Origin: Saccharomyces mikatae IFO 1815
Taxonomy: Eukaryota; Ascomycota; Saccharomycetes; Saccharomycetales; Saccharomycetaceae
Length of the DNA stretch: 64,000 nucleotides
Direction: 5' to 3'
Assembly: GCF_947241705.1 (NCBI RefSeq)
Contig: NC_079264.1
Location: 310,001 to 374,000, forward strand
Part shown: piece by piece, positions 53,068 through 63,477 of the stretch
How positions within the stretch are numbered: position 1 is the stretch's first letter
Layout: the number at the start of each line of letters is the position of its first letter
Notes under the pieces: model-generated
What the model was told of the DNA's origin: nothing
The model's database searches: none
Seen by the model: only the letters and a program-made list of their open reading frames with translations
Made by a program: the position numbers and the translations under genes

Positions 53068-55170
53068 ATGACAGTGTATCTGAAAAGGCACATATTTACC
53101 TTCCTATCATGCCTTTCTCTTCTAGTGACTCTCGCAATAGCGGCTGCTGAACCACCCACGGGCTTTCCAGAGCCTTTAAAATTGACAAACTTCAAAGAAG
53201 AGTTATCCAACGGACTGCATATCATTGAATTCTATAGTCCATACTGTGGATACTGTAGAAATTTCGCACCTGTTTGGATGGAAACATGGGAAGAATTCAA
53301 AGAGGAAGGCAAGAAACTCAACATAACTTTATCACAAGTTAACTGTGTCGAAAGTGCTGATTTGTGTGTAGAGGAAGGCATTGAAAAATTCCCTGATATT
53401 AGACTTTATGGCCCCTCAGGATACATTAAGTCGTTTACTGAATTACCAAGAACCAAAGAATCATTGATTGAGTTTGCGCGTAAGGAGTCTATCGATCCAA
53501 ATAATTTCGATACTAATTTGGATTTTGCTGTGAGCCAAAGCGAATTTCTCGAAGGCTTCGATTTTCTCAAGTTAATTTCTGGGAGCGCAACCAGGCCATA
53601 TTTGGTTTCCTTTTGGCCAACCAAAGATTTGAAGGATAGTGGAGATTCATTAAAATTTGAAAATTGTGACAAATGCCATGAATTCCAAAGGACTTGGAAG
53701 ATTATTTCAAGACAGTTAGCTGAGGAGGACATCAAGACAGGTCACGTAAATTGCGAAGCCAATCCAACGATTTGTGAGGAACTGGGATTTGACAAGCTGG
53801 CAAAAATAACTAACCATAGGGCCGATAGAGAGCCTAGAGTAGCCTTAGTCTTGCCCAATAAAACTTCAAACAATTTGATTGACTATCCCAATGGCTACTC
53901 AGTGAAGCCAGACGGTTATGTAGATTTTGCCAAGAGGACTTTTGCTAACAGTAAATTCCCCAATATCACAGAAGAGGAAATTTTGAAGAAAGTGAGCAGA
54001 AATGTTAATTATTTGCAAGGGAGAGGGGCAGTACCTAACAACAATATCCATTTAGTTTTCTCGTATGATCCTGACACTGTTGTTATTGAAGATTTCGATA
54101 TTTTGGAATACCTGATCGAGCCTCTGTCAAAGATTCCAAACATCTATTTATACCAAATTGATAAAAACCTAAAAGATTTGTCCCGTAATATTTCCAAAGG
54201 TATGTATGAACAGATTAATTACAACAACAGTGAAACTCAAAAGAATTTCAATGAACAGTATTTTACTATGAATACAGTTACTCAACTCCCAACCTTTTTC
54301 ATGTTTAAAGACGGCGACTCCATATCACATACTTACCCCGGATATTCTACAACAGAAATGAGAAATATTGTCGAGATCATGAAGTGGGTAGAAAAGTATT
54401 CCAACCCCTTGGTGGCAGAGGTAAATTCCTACAACTTGGAAAAGTTGTTGTCCTTTCAAACCGAGTCTTATAGTAATCTGGCTATTCAATTAGTAAGTAG
54501 TGGTAGTGCCAAACAAATCAAAGGAAGCAATGAACTTATCAATAAATTACTCCTCGCAGCGTTAGATTATGAACATATTCGGATGGAGAATAACTTCGAA
54601 GAAATCAATGAAAGAAGAGCCAAGAAAGGAAGTAGTATTAAGCAATTAAGAGAGAAAAAGGCTTCATCCGATAAAATCGTTGATAAAATGCGTGAAGAGG
54701 TTCCCCATCTAGATCATAAAAAATTGTTATTGGGTTATTTGGATATTTCAAAGGAGAAACGCTTTTTTAGAAAGTTTGGTATTACTGGAGAATATAAAGT
54801 TGGTGACGTTATTATCATTGATAAATCAAATAATTACTACTACACTAAAGATAATTTTGAGACCACTTTGACGTCCAACCAACCTCACTTACTAAGAGAA
54901 GCATTCGTATCTTTAAACATTCCATCAAAAGCCTTATACAACACTAAGTTGAAAGGGAGGTTGATGAATTCTCCATTCCACGATATTTTCAGTTTCCTAG
55001 ATATAGTCCACCAGAATGGTGTTCCTGGCTATTTCCTTTTTATTGTTTCGATTTTTATGATCTTTAAAAGCCGCTCTTTTTACAGAAGGTACATGGTAAG
55101 GAAACATTACAGGGCCAAGAGGAACACTGTCGGTATTCTAGGTAAAGAAAAAAAGCAGAATCAAGACTGA
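53068..55170 (+). CDS. EPS1: Eps1, ER membrane protein disulfide isomerase in quality control
   Basis: 700 codons (S. cerevisiae 701), start MTVYLKRHIFTFLSCLSLLV with a signal peptide to about residue 27. The first thioredoxin domain has the active site PYCGYCRNF (CGYC, about residues 60-63). A second, weaker thioredoxin-like domain has CDKC (residues about 201-204). A single membrane helix near the C-terminus (PGYFLFIVSIFMIFKS) precedes a basic cytosolic tail. Eps1 acts as a membrane-bound chaperone and PDI for membrane-protein ERAD, for example mutant Pma1. Convergent with BET1. Confidence 0.95.
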   Translation: MTVYLKRHIFTFLSCLSLLVTLAIAAAEPPTGFPEPLKLTNFKEELSNGLHIIEFYSPYCGYCRNFAPVWMETWEEFKEEGKKLNITLSQVNCVESADLCVEEGIEKFPDIRLYGPSGYIKSFTELPRTKESLIEFARKESIDPNNFDTNLDFAVSQSEFLEGFDFLKLISGSATRPYLVSFWPTKDLKDSGDSLKFENCDKCHEFQRTWKIISRQLAEEDIKTGHVNCEANPTICEELGFDKLAKITNHRADREPRVALVLPNKTSNNLIDYPNGYSVKPDGYVDFAKRTFANSKFPNITEEEILKKVSRNVNYLQGRGAVPNNNIHLVFSYDPDTVVIEDFDILEYLIEPLSKIPNIYLYQIDKNLKDLSRNISKGMYEQINYNNSETQKNFNEQYFTMNTVTQLPTFFMFKDGDSISHTYPGYSTTEMRNIVEIMKWVEKYSNPLVAEVNSYNLEKLLSFQTESYSNLAIQLVSSGSAKQIKGSNELINKLLLAALDYEHIRMENNFEEINERRAKKGSSIKQLREKKASSDKIVDKMREEVPHLDHKKLLLGYLDISKEKRFFRKFGITGEYKVGDVIIIDKSNNYYYTKDNFETTLTSNQPHLLREAFVSLNIPSKALYNTKLKGRLMNSPFHDIFSFLDIVHQNGVPGYFLFIVSIFMIFKSRSFYRRYMVRKHYRAKRNTVGILGKEKKQNQD

Positions 55171-55318
55171 ACGTTCGAAGTAAATATAAAAGTAAAAAAA
55201 ATTGATATTTATAATGTTATTATAGTTATCTTTCATTGTGCGTATAAATAATCCTATAACAACGTAACAAACTTGGTTTTCTTTCGTCACTTAGTTTTAA
55301 TGTACAATATGCAAATAT

Positions 55319-55877
55319 TTATGTAATCCACACCCAAAAAAAAAGTATGCCTACCACGAAAAAAATCAATAACCATGTCCTTATACTAATCCCGGATTTT
55401 CTGGCCATCTCCATCATACTACCGAAGGTCCTTTTCAGCTTTACAGAAGCGTTGTGGAAAGTATCCCCAAGCTGGTCAATAGTTTGATTGCTGCCTCTAA
55501 TCTCATCACCCATCTTCAATGATAATGACTTCAACGCCTTTATCCTTTGACCCATAGCTCCCATTTGCTCCTCACTTTGAGATTCTAGTGATGCCAAAGT
55601 ACTTTGGGAGTAATCTAATTTTTCTGTACTTCCTAACGCTGATGATCCACGGTCATCGAGATTACCTGATCCATCAGGCCCTCCGAACAATTGTGTCCTA
55701 CCAGTATCACGTTGATAAGCGTTTCCCCCTGCAAATCTATATAAACCCTACTATGGTTAGTAAACAAAATTCACCTATAAACTACTACTCCTAATATAGA
55801 AGTACTATATTAAACATTGAAAAAAAGACTACTCAAAGTGTAGAGTAGGCTGATATTCTGTCATACCTTGAACTCAT
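55319..55877 (-). CDS. BET1: Bet1, ER-Golgi SNARE (two exons)
   Basis: Exon 1 is 55877-55867 (ATGAGTTCAAG) and exon 2 is 55736-55319; the intron is 55866-55737. The spliced product is 142 residues, the S. cerevisiae length (MSSRFAGGNAYQ and so on). It contains a Qc-SNARE coiled coil (about residues 50-115, SLASLESQSEEQ-like then QTIDQLGDTFHNASVKL) and a C-terminal tail anchor (TWLLIFFVVGILFFWVWIT). Bet1 pairs with Sed5, Bos1 and Sec22 to fuse COPII vesicles with the early Golgi. Confidence 0.96.
55737..55866 (-). other. BET1 spliceosomal intron
   Basis: 130 nt. On the minus strand: 5' site GTATGA (variant of GTATGT), branch site TACTAAC at 55762-55756, 3' site TATAG ending at 55737. The branch point is only about 20 nt from the 3' site. 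Confidence 0.93.
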
Positions 55878-56505
55878 CTATGTGGCCCGGTGTCGTAGAA
55901 TTCTTCAATGGTCCTTACCAACATATTTACACATCCTCAAAATACTTCACTGTTTATTTTCTACCAATCCTTGGCAAAAAGCGCGAGTTAAAAAATCTCT
56001 CATCTTTCGCAGCTGTTGGATACTTTTGTAATGTAAAAACATAATTTATGGTACATTGTCGAGACTCGTACGTAGCTTACTCCAATAGTAGGCCGGCACT
56101 CATTAGCAATACGAATAAGTATTGCCTAAAAAAAGGAATAAGGACAAGTTCTGAATACTTTTTGCTGTTCGGTTTCGTTTACTTTGCACACCAAATTGAT
56201 GCAGGTAATAAAATATCTTTTGATAGTAATCTAGAATGTACGAAAATACCTCAGATTTTTATTTTAGTGCGTAATTGTGCTTGACAAATAGTAGTAAATG
56301 AATACCATGAATTTGATGGGCATTATTCAAAAGAATCACATTAGACGGCTCATCGCGCATCAATCAATAGCTAATGGAAAGAATCGGAAGGACTTCCTTA
56401 GTCATCAACGTTATATACTATCAATTTAAGAAGACTTGAAAAAAGCTGAAAACTACACGTATGTGCCAGCAAGGATTCAAATCTTGTACAATATAACAAG
56501 TAAGA
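55878..56505. other. Divergent promoter region BET1-CFD1
   Basis: 628 bp. A plus-strand frame at 56048-56284 has no relatives I recognise and atypical composition; not called. Confidence 0.5.
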
Positions 56506-57363
56506 ATGGAAGAACAAGGGATAGGCGTTCCTGCAGCCTCTTTGGAAAGAATCAAACATATTATATTGATCCTTTCTGGAAAGGGTGGTGTCGGTAAAAG
56601 TTCAGTGACCACACAGACTGCGCTTACTCTTTGTAGCATGGGTTTCAAGGTTGGAGTTTTAGATATCGATTTGACAGGACCGTCGTTACCTAGAATGTTT
56701 GGCCTAGAGAATAAATCCATCTACCAGGGTCCTAAGGGATGGCAGCCTGTGAAAGTGGAAACCAATTCTGCCGGTTCTCTGAGCGTAATATCACTAGGGT
56801 TTTTGCTAGGCGATAGAGGCAACAGTGTAATATGGAGAGGCCCCAAGAAAACTTCTATGATAAAACAATTCATATCTGATGTAGCCTGGGGCGAATTGGA
56901 TTACCTACTAATCGATACCCCTCCAGGCACTTCAGATGAACATATTTCAATTGCAGAGGAGCTCAGATATTCTAAACCAGATGGTGGTATTGTAGTAACT
57001 ACCCCACAGAGTGTTGCGACAGCTGATGTTAGGAAGGAAATTAATTTCTGCAGAAAGGTTGACCTAAAGATTCTTGGTATAATTGAAAACATGTCTGGAT
57101 TTATATGCCCACATTGTGCAGAGTGTACGAATATCTTTTCTAGTGGAGGTGGAAAAAAACTATCAGAACAGTTTTCTGTCCCATATCTAGGTAACATTCC
57201 TATAGATCCAAAATTTGTAGAAATGATTGAGAATCAAGCTTCCAGTGAAAAGACACTAGTAGAGATGTACAAGGAATCATCCCTATGTCCTATTTTTCAA
57301 GAAATAATGAAGAAGCTGAGGGAACAAGACATTAAAACCCGTACTATGGAGAAACACGATTAA
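56506..57363 (+). CDS. CFD1: Cfd1, cytosolic Fe-S cluster scaffold ATPase
   Basis: 285 codons (S. cerevisiae 293; the short Ser/Pro tail differs), start [18 protein letters not shown]. It is a deviant Walker P-loop NTPase of the Mrp/NBP35 family: P-loop [15 protein letters not shown], switch region [12 protein letters not shown], and a C-terminal cluster-binding motif [16 protein letters not shown] with CXXC. Cfd1 pairs with Nbp35 and builds transient 4Fe-4S clusters for cytosolic and nuclear proteins. Confidence 0.96.
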   Translation: MEEQGIGVPAASLERIKHIILILSGKGGVGKSSVTTQTALTLCSMGFKVGVLDIDLTGPSLPRMFGLENKSIYQGPKGWQPVKVETNSAGSLSVISLGFLLGDRGNSVIWRGPKKTSMIKQFISDVAWGELDYLLIDTPPGTSDEHISIAEELRYSKPDGGIVVTTPQSVATADVRKEINFCRKVDLKILGIIENMSGFICPHCAECTNIFSSGGGKKLSEQFSVPYLGNIPIDPKFVEMIENQASSEKTLVEMYKESSLCPIFQEIMKKLREQDIKTRTMEKHD

Positions 57364-57662
57364 CTCCAAATAGAGGATGCTTAGAGGACGCCACCTAATA
57401 AGGTCTGTTTTATAAATAAGTAAATGTGTATATCTATTCGTACCCACATTTCAATCTTTGGAAGCGAAAATATATGCTTGTTTCCTCGATTGGAGATAGC
57501 TTAAGGCGACTTGCTACTATGGTAGGCGCTTTGAGTTACAGGACAGATTGCTTGTACCGGGTAAACAGATAATCGGAAAATGATAATAAGTCGTTCATTT
57601 TAATTAAAAGCTCAATACCTGACCACCGAATTATTATTACCTGAGCAATAATATATGCGTCA

Positions 57663-57881
57663 ATGAGCACTATGACTCGTGATAATCCCAAAGATGTCAG
57701 TACTGCAGGTGCAAAGGATATTTTAGAGGTTTTAAACCTACTTAAAGGAGGAGAAGAGAAGATATCGGAAGTTGAACTTAAGTTAGACGAAATGGAAAAG
57801 AAGATGGACACTCTATTAGCTGAGCTAGAAGATCTACACAAAGATAATAATGGTTTGGCGAATGGTCATGATCAAAAATAG
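57663..57881 (+). CDS. YIL002W-A, conserved small coiled-coil protein
   Basis: 72 codons, start MSTMTRDNPKDVSTAGAKDI, closely matching S. cerevisiae YIL002W-A (69 residues). The middle is a predicted coiled coil (EEKISEVELKLDEMEKKMD, then LLAELEDLHKD). No signal or membrane segment. Function unknown; strong conservation in a short frame and lack of changes in the coiled-coil heptads argue for a real protein. Convergent with INP51. Confidence 0.88.
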   Translation: MSTMTRDNPKDVSTAGAKDILEVLNLLKGGEEKISEVELKLDEMEKKMDTLLAELEDLHKDNNGLANGHDQK

Positions 57882-57963
57882 GAAGTGTGCCTATAGCCGC
57901 ATAAGAGGAAGAGAATCTTACATAAAAATAGTATATACTATCTTTTCACTAATAATCATTTAC

Positions 57964-60804
57964 TTACCTTTCTACAAAAAGTGGTTCATCTTCGTTCTCC
58001 ACGAAAGGATTAGGATCTCTTTCAGGATTAATCATGTAAACGGCTGGGTCCACATCAAGAACTACTTTAACTTGCTTTCCACTCCCAATCCACCATTTTT
58101 TCATATCCGAACTAGGTGGTGGTAATTTTCTACCTCTTTTCGGTTCAGAATTTGGCGTCGGGGAATGAGTAAGCCCAGCTACCGAATCATTGTCCTCAAA
58201 ACTTTCGATCACAAACGCATCGTCACTCAAAACCGCAATTTTCTCATCATCATTCAATCCATCTAGCTTTTCCATAATCCTCTCATAGATTTGTGTACCC
58301 AGAGTAGTCTTTTTTTGTTCATCAACTACAGTTACTCTAGCTCTAAATGTGGCATATACTGGTCTATGATCAGAAAACACTATGTTTTCACAACAGTTAT
58401 ACTCTAACTGTTTTAGAACTTCTCCCCTACTTAGAATTCGGTCAGTCCATGCTGGTATCCTCATTTTTTCACTTGTATCATAGTTTTTCGTCCCTGGGTC
58501 AAATTTGTATGTAGGTGGGAAGTCAATTGCCATTTCATGGAAGTATGGAAAAGACTCACCGGCGATCATTTGTTGATTAAGCTGATCTTTTTCAAATAAG
58601 TTGGCATATTCCTTAGAAACTATTTTTCGTCTAACATCTTCATTGGACATTAATATTCTGTAATTGAAATCACCCATCCAAATTATTGCATCATGATCCT
58701 TTATTCGTAATCCTTTGGAGAATCTAATGCTTTTAACAATTGTTTTATAGTCATTATGCCTTTGCTCGACGTTCTCTAACCCTGCCGCTAAGTGAGATAC
58801 CAAGACGCAAAACCTTGTAGCTGAATACTTGAAGCTAACAGCGACGGCTCCTTTATTCGAGGCCATTCCTCCAAACCCCGTTTTTTTAACGTCCCCTTCA
58901 ATATGCTTTACTTTCGAATATTCTATCTCATTCATAAATAATAAAAGTAATATACCCCCCAACTGCGTACTCCATAAACGGACATATTTCTTTCTACGTC
59001 CGGGTCCATTTAATAGTGTTAGTATTTTCTTTTCCCAAAATTGCCGGACATATGGATCGGTAGCAAGCATATGACCTGGGGTAAGCTCCACCACTTCTTC
59101 TAATCCAATGATATAAAGGTCAGCCATTTCATCGTCCTTAGACATTGATTTCGGAAAAATCCAATCTGTTATATCATCTTTTGGGATTTTCCCACTTATA
59201 TTGAACGTGCCTGCGAATATTGAGATGTCTTTCTCAAACGTATATTTTGACCTCAATTGCTTCAAATGTTGAGAGATGTAGATATGTAACGGGTCGTATA
59301 ACCTAACTCGGGAGCCAAATAACTTTGAATAAACCTTTGTATACTTACCAGAATTCTTTGTGTGCTTAGTGTACGTTCTATCCAGCCAGTAGTAATTTTC
59401 TAACCATAGCTTATCGTGAGCATCTAAGAACGGCGAAGTCAATTCAAATACATCAATTTCGTTCGTAGTCAACTCAATTACTTCTTTACTCACTAATCTC
59501 TGGACCGTGTTTGGTTTTTCAATTGAATCAAAGGCGCTTATTCGTAATACACCCGTTTGTTTTGCAAAGTAGATCCCTCTAGAGATGTCATAGGCAAACG
59601 CACCGAACTCGTAAATATCTTGTTTCAACAAATAGAGTAATTTATGAGGAGATTTTGTCAGGACACTAGAACTATATTCTATGTTCGTTATTTTTATTCC
59701 TTTCGATTCAGCACAATCCTTATATGTCAGTGCTAGCTTTTCTTGGGACTCACTTTTAGGTTTTATGATATTGACGATACTCACAACACCATACTTTGAT
59801 GTTAGGTTATCAAAATGCCTGTCAAAAGCTCCTTGAGCCTCAATAGGACCCTTTGTTACCTTAATTTTTTTTCCATATAATAGTTGACTTTCTACAGATT
59901 CCCAAAAAAGAGGAATGCTTCCGTTGACTTGAGTGTAGGAAAAAATGAACTTTTCTGTGGTAACTACGATCTCTGTTTCAACAAAGAGTGAAACCCTTCC
60001 ATCTTCACTAATACCCTCCAATTCCAGCGTATCCTGTTTACTCTCAGTTGAAATCCTAGAAATGATAGTTATAGAGGCAGTATTTGGACCATCTTCTATT
60101 AATGCTGTCTTGCAATAACCGCGAATGACAAATGTTAGGAATCCCGCATTGGCAAAAAGTTGCTTTTCCTCATTTGAAATTTTGCTTCTCCAGTTAATTA
60201 CCTCACTTGCTAAATTAGCATTCCAAATAAACGATAGATCTTGATTATCTACGGTGTATTCTAAGTTATGTGATAAGCCATGGTTTTTCACGATGTTAGA
60301 GATGTCGAAATCTCTAGAATAATAGAATGTTCCATCACTAAATAGTTTTTTCAAGGGACCACATGGATGTTCATGGATCAATTTGTCGTAGTTTTGCTCT
60401 GATCGTTCGCACAGGAGGTAGTCAAAAACGTCACTTTCTAAGCTATAAAAGTCAACATCTAATATCTTATAAATGCTCTCAGAAGGTCTTATTTGATGAT
60501 CTACCAGTTGCCATCGAGGAAACCCAACATTCTGAACCCCCGATATGACGGCGACATAGATATCACCATTAAGACACACGAGCCCTAATAATCCATTGAA
60601 TATGCAACTTTTAACTTCGAGATAATCGTTATCATTTGAAAGATCTGTGTCAGGAAAAGATTTAATTGTTATACTGGGTGTCTTACTTAGTTGACGCTGT
60701 TGGGAACTAGCCCCTGGTATGCTGCGCAATCGTTGGAAGGATAAACAATAGTTATTGGAAGATATGACAATTGATCGTGTTTTTGTACCGATGAAAAGTC
60801 TCAT
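57964..60804 (-). CDS. INP51: Inp51, phosphatidylinositol 4,5-bisphosphate 5-phosphatase (synaptojanin-like)
   Basis: 946 codons, the S. cerevisiae length. The N-terminal half is a Sac1-like domain, but its catalytic motif is degenerate: RISAFDSIEKPN at about residues 417-428, where active Sac1 domains have CX5R(T/S). The C-terminal half is the inositol 5-phosphatase domain (AGTFNISGKIPKDD, WMGDFNYRILMS, PAWTDRILSRG, SDHRPVYATF). An NPF motif near the C-terminus (DPNPFVENEDE) fits binding to the EH proteins Irs4 and Tax4. It lowers plasma-membrane PI(4,5)P2 and affects cell-wall integrity signalling and endocytosis. Confidence 0.95.
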   Translation of the reverse strand: MRLFIGTKTRSIVISSNNYCLSFQRLRSIPGASSQQRQLSKTPSITIKSFPDTDLSNDNDYLEVKSCIFNGLLGLVCLNGDIYVAVISGVQNVGFPRWQLVDHQIRPSESIYKILDVDFYSLESDVFDYLLCERSEQNYDKLIHEHPCGPLKKLFSDGTFYYSRDFDISNIVKNHGLSHNLEYTVDNQDLSFIWNANLASEVINWRSKISNEEKQLFANAGFLTFVIRGYCKTALIEDGPNTASITIISRISTESKQDTLELEGISEDGRVSLFVETEIVVTTEKFIFSYTQVNGSIPLFWESVESQLLYGKKIKVTKGPIEAQGAFDRHFDNLTSKYGVVSIVNIIKPKSESQEKLALTYKDCAESKGIKITNIEYSSSVLTKSPHKLLYLLKQDIYEFGAFAYDISRGIYFAKQTGVLRISAFDSIEKPNTVQRLVSKEVIELTTNEIDVFELTSPFLDAHDKLWLENYYWLDRTYTKHTKNSGKYTKVYSKLFGSRVRLYDPLHIYISQHLKQLRSKYTFEKDISIFAGTFNISGKIPKDDITDWIFPKSMSKDDEMADLYIIGLEEVVELTPGHMLATDPYVRQFWEKKILTLLNGPGRRKKYVRLWSTQLGGILLLLFMNEIEYSKVKHIEGDVKKTGFGGMASNKGAVAVSFKYSATRFCVLVSHLAAGLENVEQRHNDYKTIVKSIRFSKGLRIKDHDAIIWMGDFNYRILMSNEDVRRKIVSKEYANLFEKDQLNQQMIAGESFPYFHEMAIDFPPTYKFDPGTKNYDTSEKMRIPAWTDRILSRGEVLKQLEYNCCENIVFSDHRPVYATFRARVTVVDEQKKTTLGTQIYERIMEKLDGLNDDEKIAVLSDDAFVIESFEDNDSVAGLTHSPTPNSEPKRGRKLPPPSSDMKKWWIGSGKQVKVVLDVDPAVYMINPERDPNPFVENEDEPLFVER

Positions 60805-61315
60805 TTTAGTGAATCGTGCTTTTAGTCCATACGTCCAGTCGATATTATAACACTATTCGCTGATTTGGCCTCCGAATGTAATCCAACAGTTTTATTTATA
60901 GATATTTTTTCCCCAATCTTCCAGGTTACAAATACTTCATAAAGGTACTCGTTTAGCAATTGCGCAATGCTAGACAAAAGAGAAAAAGAGATATGAAAAT
61001 CAAAATAAAACAAGGCCCAGTATAGAGATCAAAAGGTGTTTTATTGCTGGAAAATACTGCAGCTTCAGATTATGACTTGGCAGATGAGGAATTTACAAAT
61101 TGTACCGCTTATGCCCAATTCCTGGGACACCCACACATTTCAAGTGAATAATACTACGTGGAACTAGGTAAGATGAAGATGTAGATATGCTCGGTTTGCA
61201 CTCTAGAATTTGCAGCCATATAATTACTAAACAAGGTTGCAAGGGAAAGGAAACTAGTCAGGAACTTTTGTACCTAATTGCACGGCATTAATTGGAAATA
61301 AACTTTGGTGTGTTT
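60805..61315. other. Divergent promoter region INP51-YIL001W
   Basis: No additional gene. The frame before YIL001W is open for 8 codons without ATG. Confidence 0.5.
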
Positions 61316-62857
61316 ATGACGAATGAATCAATGGACAAAAATTTTGAAGAACTGTGTTATTCATGCCGCACTGGTGATATGGATAATGTTGATCGATTGA
61401 TATCTACGGGAGTGAATGTGAACAATGTGGACAAATTTGACAACTCTCCACTTTTTCTAGCCAGTCTTTGCGGTCATGAAAGAGTCGTGAAGCTCTTGCT
61501 ACAGAGGGGAGCCGTTTGTGATAGAGACAGGTATGAAGGCGCTCGTTGTATATATGGTGCATTGACAGACGCTATAAGAGATACTCTTCTCAGTTATGAT
61601 ATATCCAAGGCTGTTGACGTTAAACAACCGTTTGCTACTCATATCTCATCTTTATATAATGACGAAGGCATTCTAAAGAGAGATGTTTCATTTAAAGTTT
61701 CCAATGGACGGGTATTCACAGCCCATAGGTTCCTATTATGCGCAAGGAGTAATATTTTAGCAGGAAAGATGACAAATGAGTGGTTAAAGCGTGAAGTTAT
61801 TTCCATTGAAGTCCGCTCAGATATATTTGAAATTTTTCTGAAGTTTCTTTACCTAATTCCGATTCTACATCAAATTGAGCCAGGACAATACGAGGAACTT
61901 ATAAACTTATCCAGTAAATTCAAAATTGAATTATTGTCAGAATTTCTAGACAAAGCAAGACATATTTCCGATCCTACAGAAAAGTCTAGGTTGATGTCAG
62001 ATTACCAGTATAAGTTCACTGAGGTTGCCAGAAAGCAACTTTTGGTATTTGTGAACAATTGCATTTTTGGTTCGGCTATTGATCTTGTCGATAGTGCGCA
62101 ACAGGTTACCTCCCCGATGAACTGTCCAGCTTATCCAGATATCCAACTCGCAGTAAAAAACCGGAACGGAGATACACGATTATACCCCTGTCACTTGGCC
62201 ATTCTAAATCGTGCAGAATATTTTAGGGTAATGTTTACCAATAACTTTAAAGAAAAGGTTACATATGTAAAAGCCAAGTATCTTCCAGGGGAGTGTAACT
62301 GTGTCATTCCACAACTGACCCTCCCCAATTGTGAGTTTGAGGTTGCCGAAATTATTCTCCGCTATTTATATGCTGACAACACAGACATTCCTTGGATGTA
62401 TGCCGTCGATGTTTTGTTGCTTGCAGATATACTTCTCGAAGATCGCCTGAAAACAATCTCTTCAACAATTATCACGCAATCGAAAGAGTTCATTGAGCAA
62501 TACAATGTTTTTGACGTACTCTATCTATCATGGGAGATAGGAGTTGAGCGCCTAGAACAATTTGCAGCTAAATTTATAGCTATACATTTGCAAGAGTTAT
62601 ATAATGATCCAGAGATAAAACGGGCCATTGTGTTGAGTTCAGAGCGAATTTCCTTCCGTCAGGAAACTGATACTATTGAATTAGTTGATGATATTAGGTA
62701 CTATTTACTACGAAAATACTCTTTTGAACCGGATGATGTGGAGTTATTTGAGAACCAAGACGACTTGGAATACTTGAAACAAGTAGGGTATCTTGAATAC
62801 AGAAAAGATATGGAAATGGTGGATCATATATTAGCCGAGCTAGAACTTGATGTATAA
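61316..62857 (+). CDS. YIL001W, ankyrin-BTB/POZ protein
   Basis: 513 codons from the ATG at 61316 (MTNESMDKNFEELCYSCRTG), the S. cerevisiae length. Two ankyrin repeats at about residues 15-75 (DNSPLFLASLCGHERVVKLLL) are followed by two BTB/POZ domains (KRDVSFKVSNGRVFTAHRFL; then DIQLAVKNRNGDTRLYPCHL). The layout is like human ABTB1, probably a Cullin-3-type adaptor or scaffold, but no biochemical function is established in yeast. Cytosolic by absence of sorting signals. Confidence 0.93.
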   Translation: MTNESMDKNFEELCYSCRTGDMDNVDRLISTGVNVNNVDKFDNSPLFLASLCGHERVVKLLLQRGAVCDRDRYEGARCIYGALTDAIRDTLLSYDISKAVDVKQPFATHISSLYNDEGILKRDVSFKVSNGRVFTAHRFLLCARSNILAGKMTNEWLKREVISIEVRSDIFEIFLKFLYLIPILHQIEPGQYEELINLSSKFKIELLSEFLDKARHISDPTEKSRLMSDYQYKFTEVARKQLLVFVNNCIFGSAIDLVDSAQQVTSPMNCPAYPDIQLAVKNRNGDTRLYPCHLAILNRAEYFRVMFTNNFKEKVTYVKAKYLPGECNCVIPQLTLPNCEFEVAEIILRYLYADNTDIPWMYAVDVLLLADILLEDRLKTISSTIITQSKEFIEQYNVFDVLYLSWEIGVERLEQFAAKFIAIHLQELYNDPEIKRAIVLSSERISFRQETDTIELVDDIRYYLLRKYSFEPDDVELFENQDDLEYLKQVGYLEYRKDMEMVDHILAELELDV

Positions 62858-62975
62858 CTTCTGCATTTTCATAGAAAATTGTATATACATTTACAGCTCA
62901 GAACGAGCATGCAAAAATAATAATGAGTGCTACGTCTTTCAAGATTTAATATTCATTATATGATCAAACATAAAT

Positions 62976-63095
62976 GTCACGTGCATATTTTTGAAGTTTC
63001 TTTTTTTATTTTTATTTAAAATTTTATTAAAAATAATTATATATTTTCTTCTTTTAATATCTATTTTGCTGTTTTAAATTTCCGAAAAGATTTTC
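62976..63095 (+). other. Centromere CEN9 (CDEI-CDEII-CDEIII)
   Basis: CDEI is GTCACGTG at 62976-62983 (RTCACRTG, Cbf1 site). CDEII is 62984-63069, 86 bp and about 90% A/T. CDEIII is 63070-63095, TGTTTTAAATTTCCGAAAAG plus six more bases, with the essential CCG at 63082-63084 that binds CBF3. Spacing and order match a point centromere, and the location between YIL001W and SGN1 (YIR001C) identifies it as CEN9. Confidence 0.97.
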
Positions 63096-63477
63096 TATTT
63101 TTATACTTCAGAAAAAATATCTGTAACAGTTTTCTATATTAGATGAGGAGGTTAAGTATTACGAAGAATTTCAATATATTGTGCATGCTTTATATATAAT
63201 GCTAACTTCAGCGACAGTTACGCTACGTACATAATACACATTAAAATCATCAACATATTCTAGTGAAAAGTTGTCAAAAAAATATGTAAAAGAATACTAG
63301 TTTTAGTAAAGGATGGCTGTTCACTTCTTTTTCGGTGGTTCTGGAATGTTGTATACTTTTTATCTTTGAATGTTTGAAGGACTAAATAAGCATGTTAAAA
63401 TAAAATAGCTATTTTTCAACTTATTTCAAAATCAACAATTCAAATTGAATTATCAAGTATCGACATGAAAGCCTTCA
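63096..63477. other. Intergenic region CEN9-SGN1
   Basis: AT-rich pericentromeric spacer. No gene, LTR or RNA gene seen. Confidence 0.5.

Noticed and set aside
55588-55794. Plus-strand frame over BET1 exon 2 and intron
   Set aside because: Antisense shadow of BET1 with no independent support.
56460-56490. tRNA T-arm-like GGATTCAAATC before CFD1
   Set aside because: No acceptor, D arm or anticodon arm can be drawn around it.
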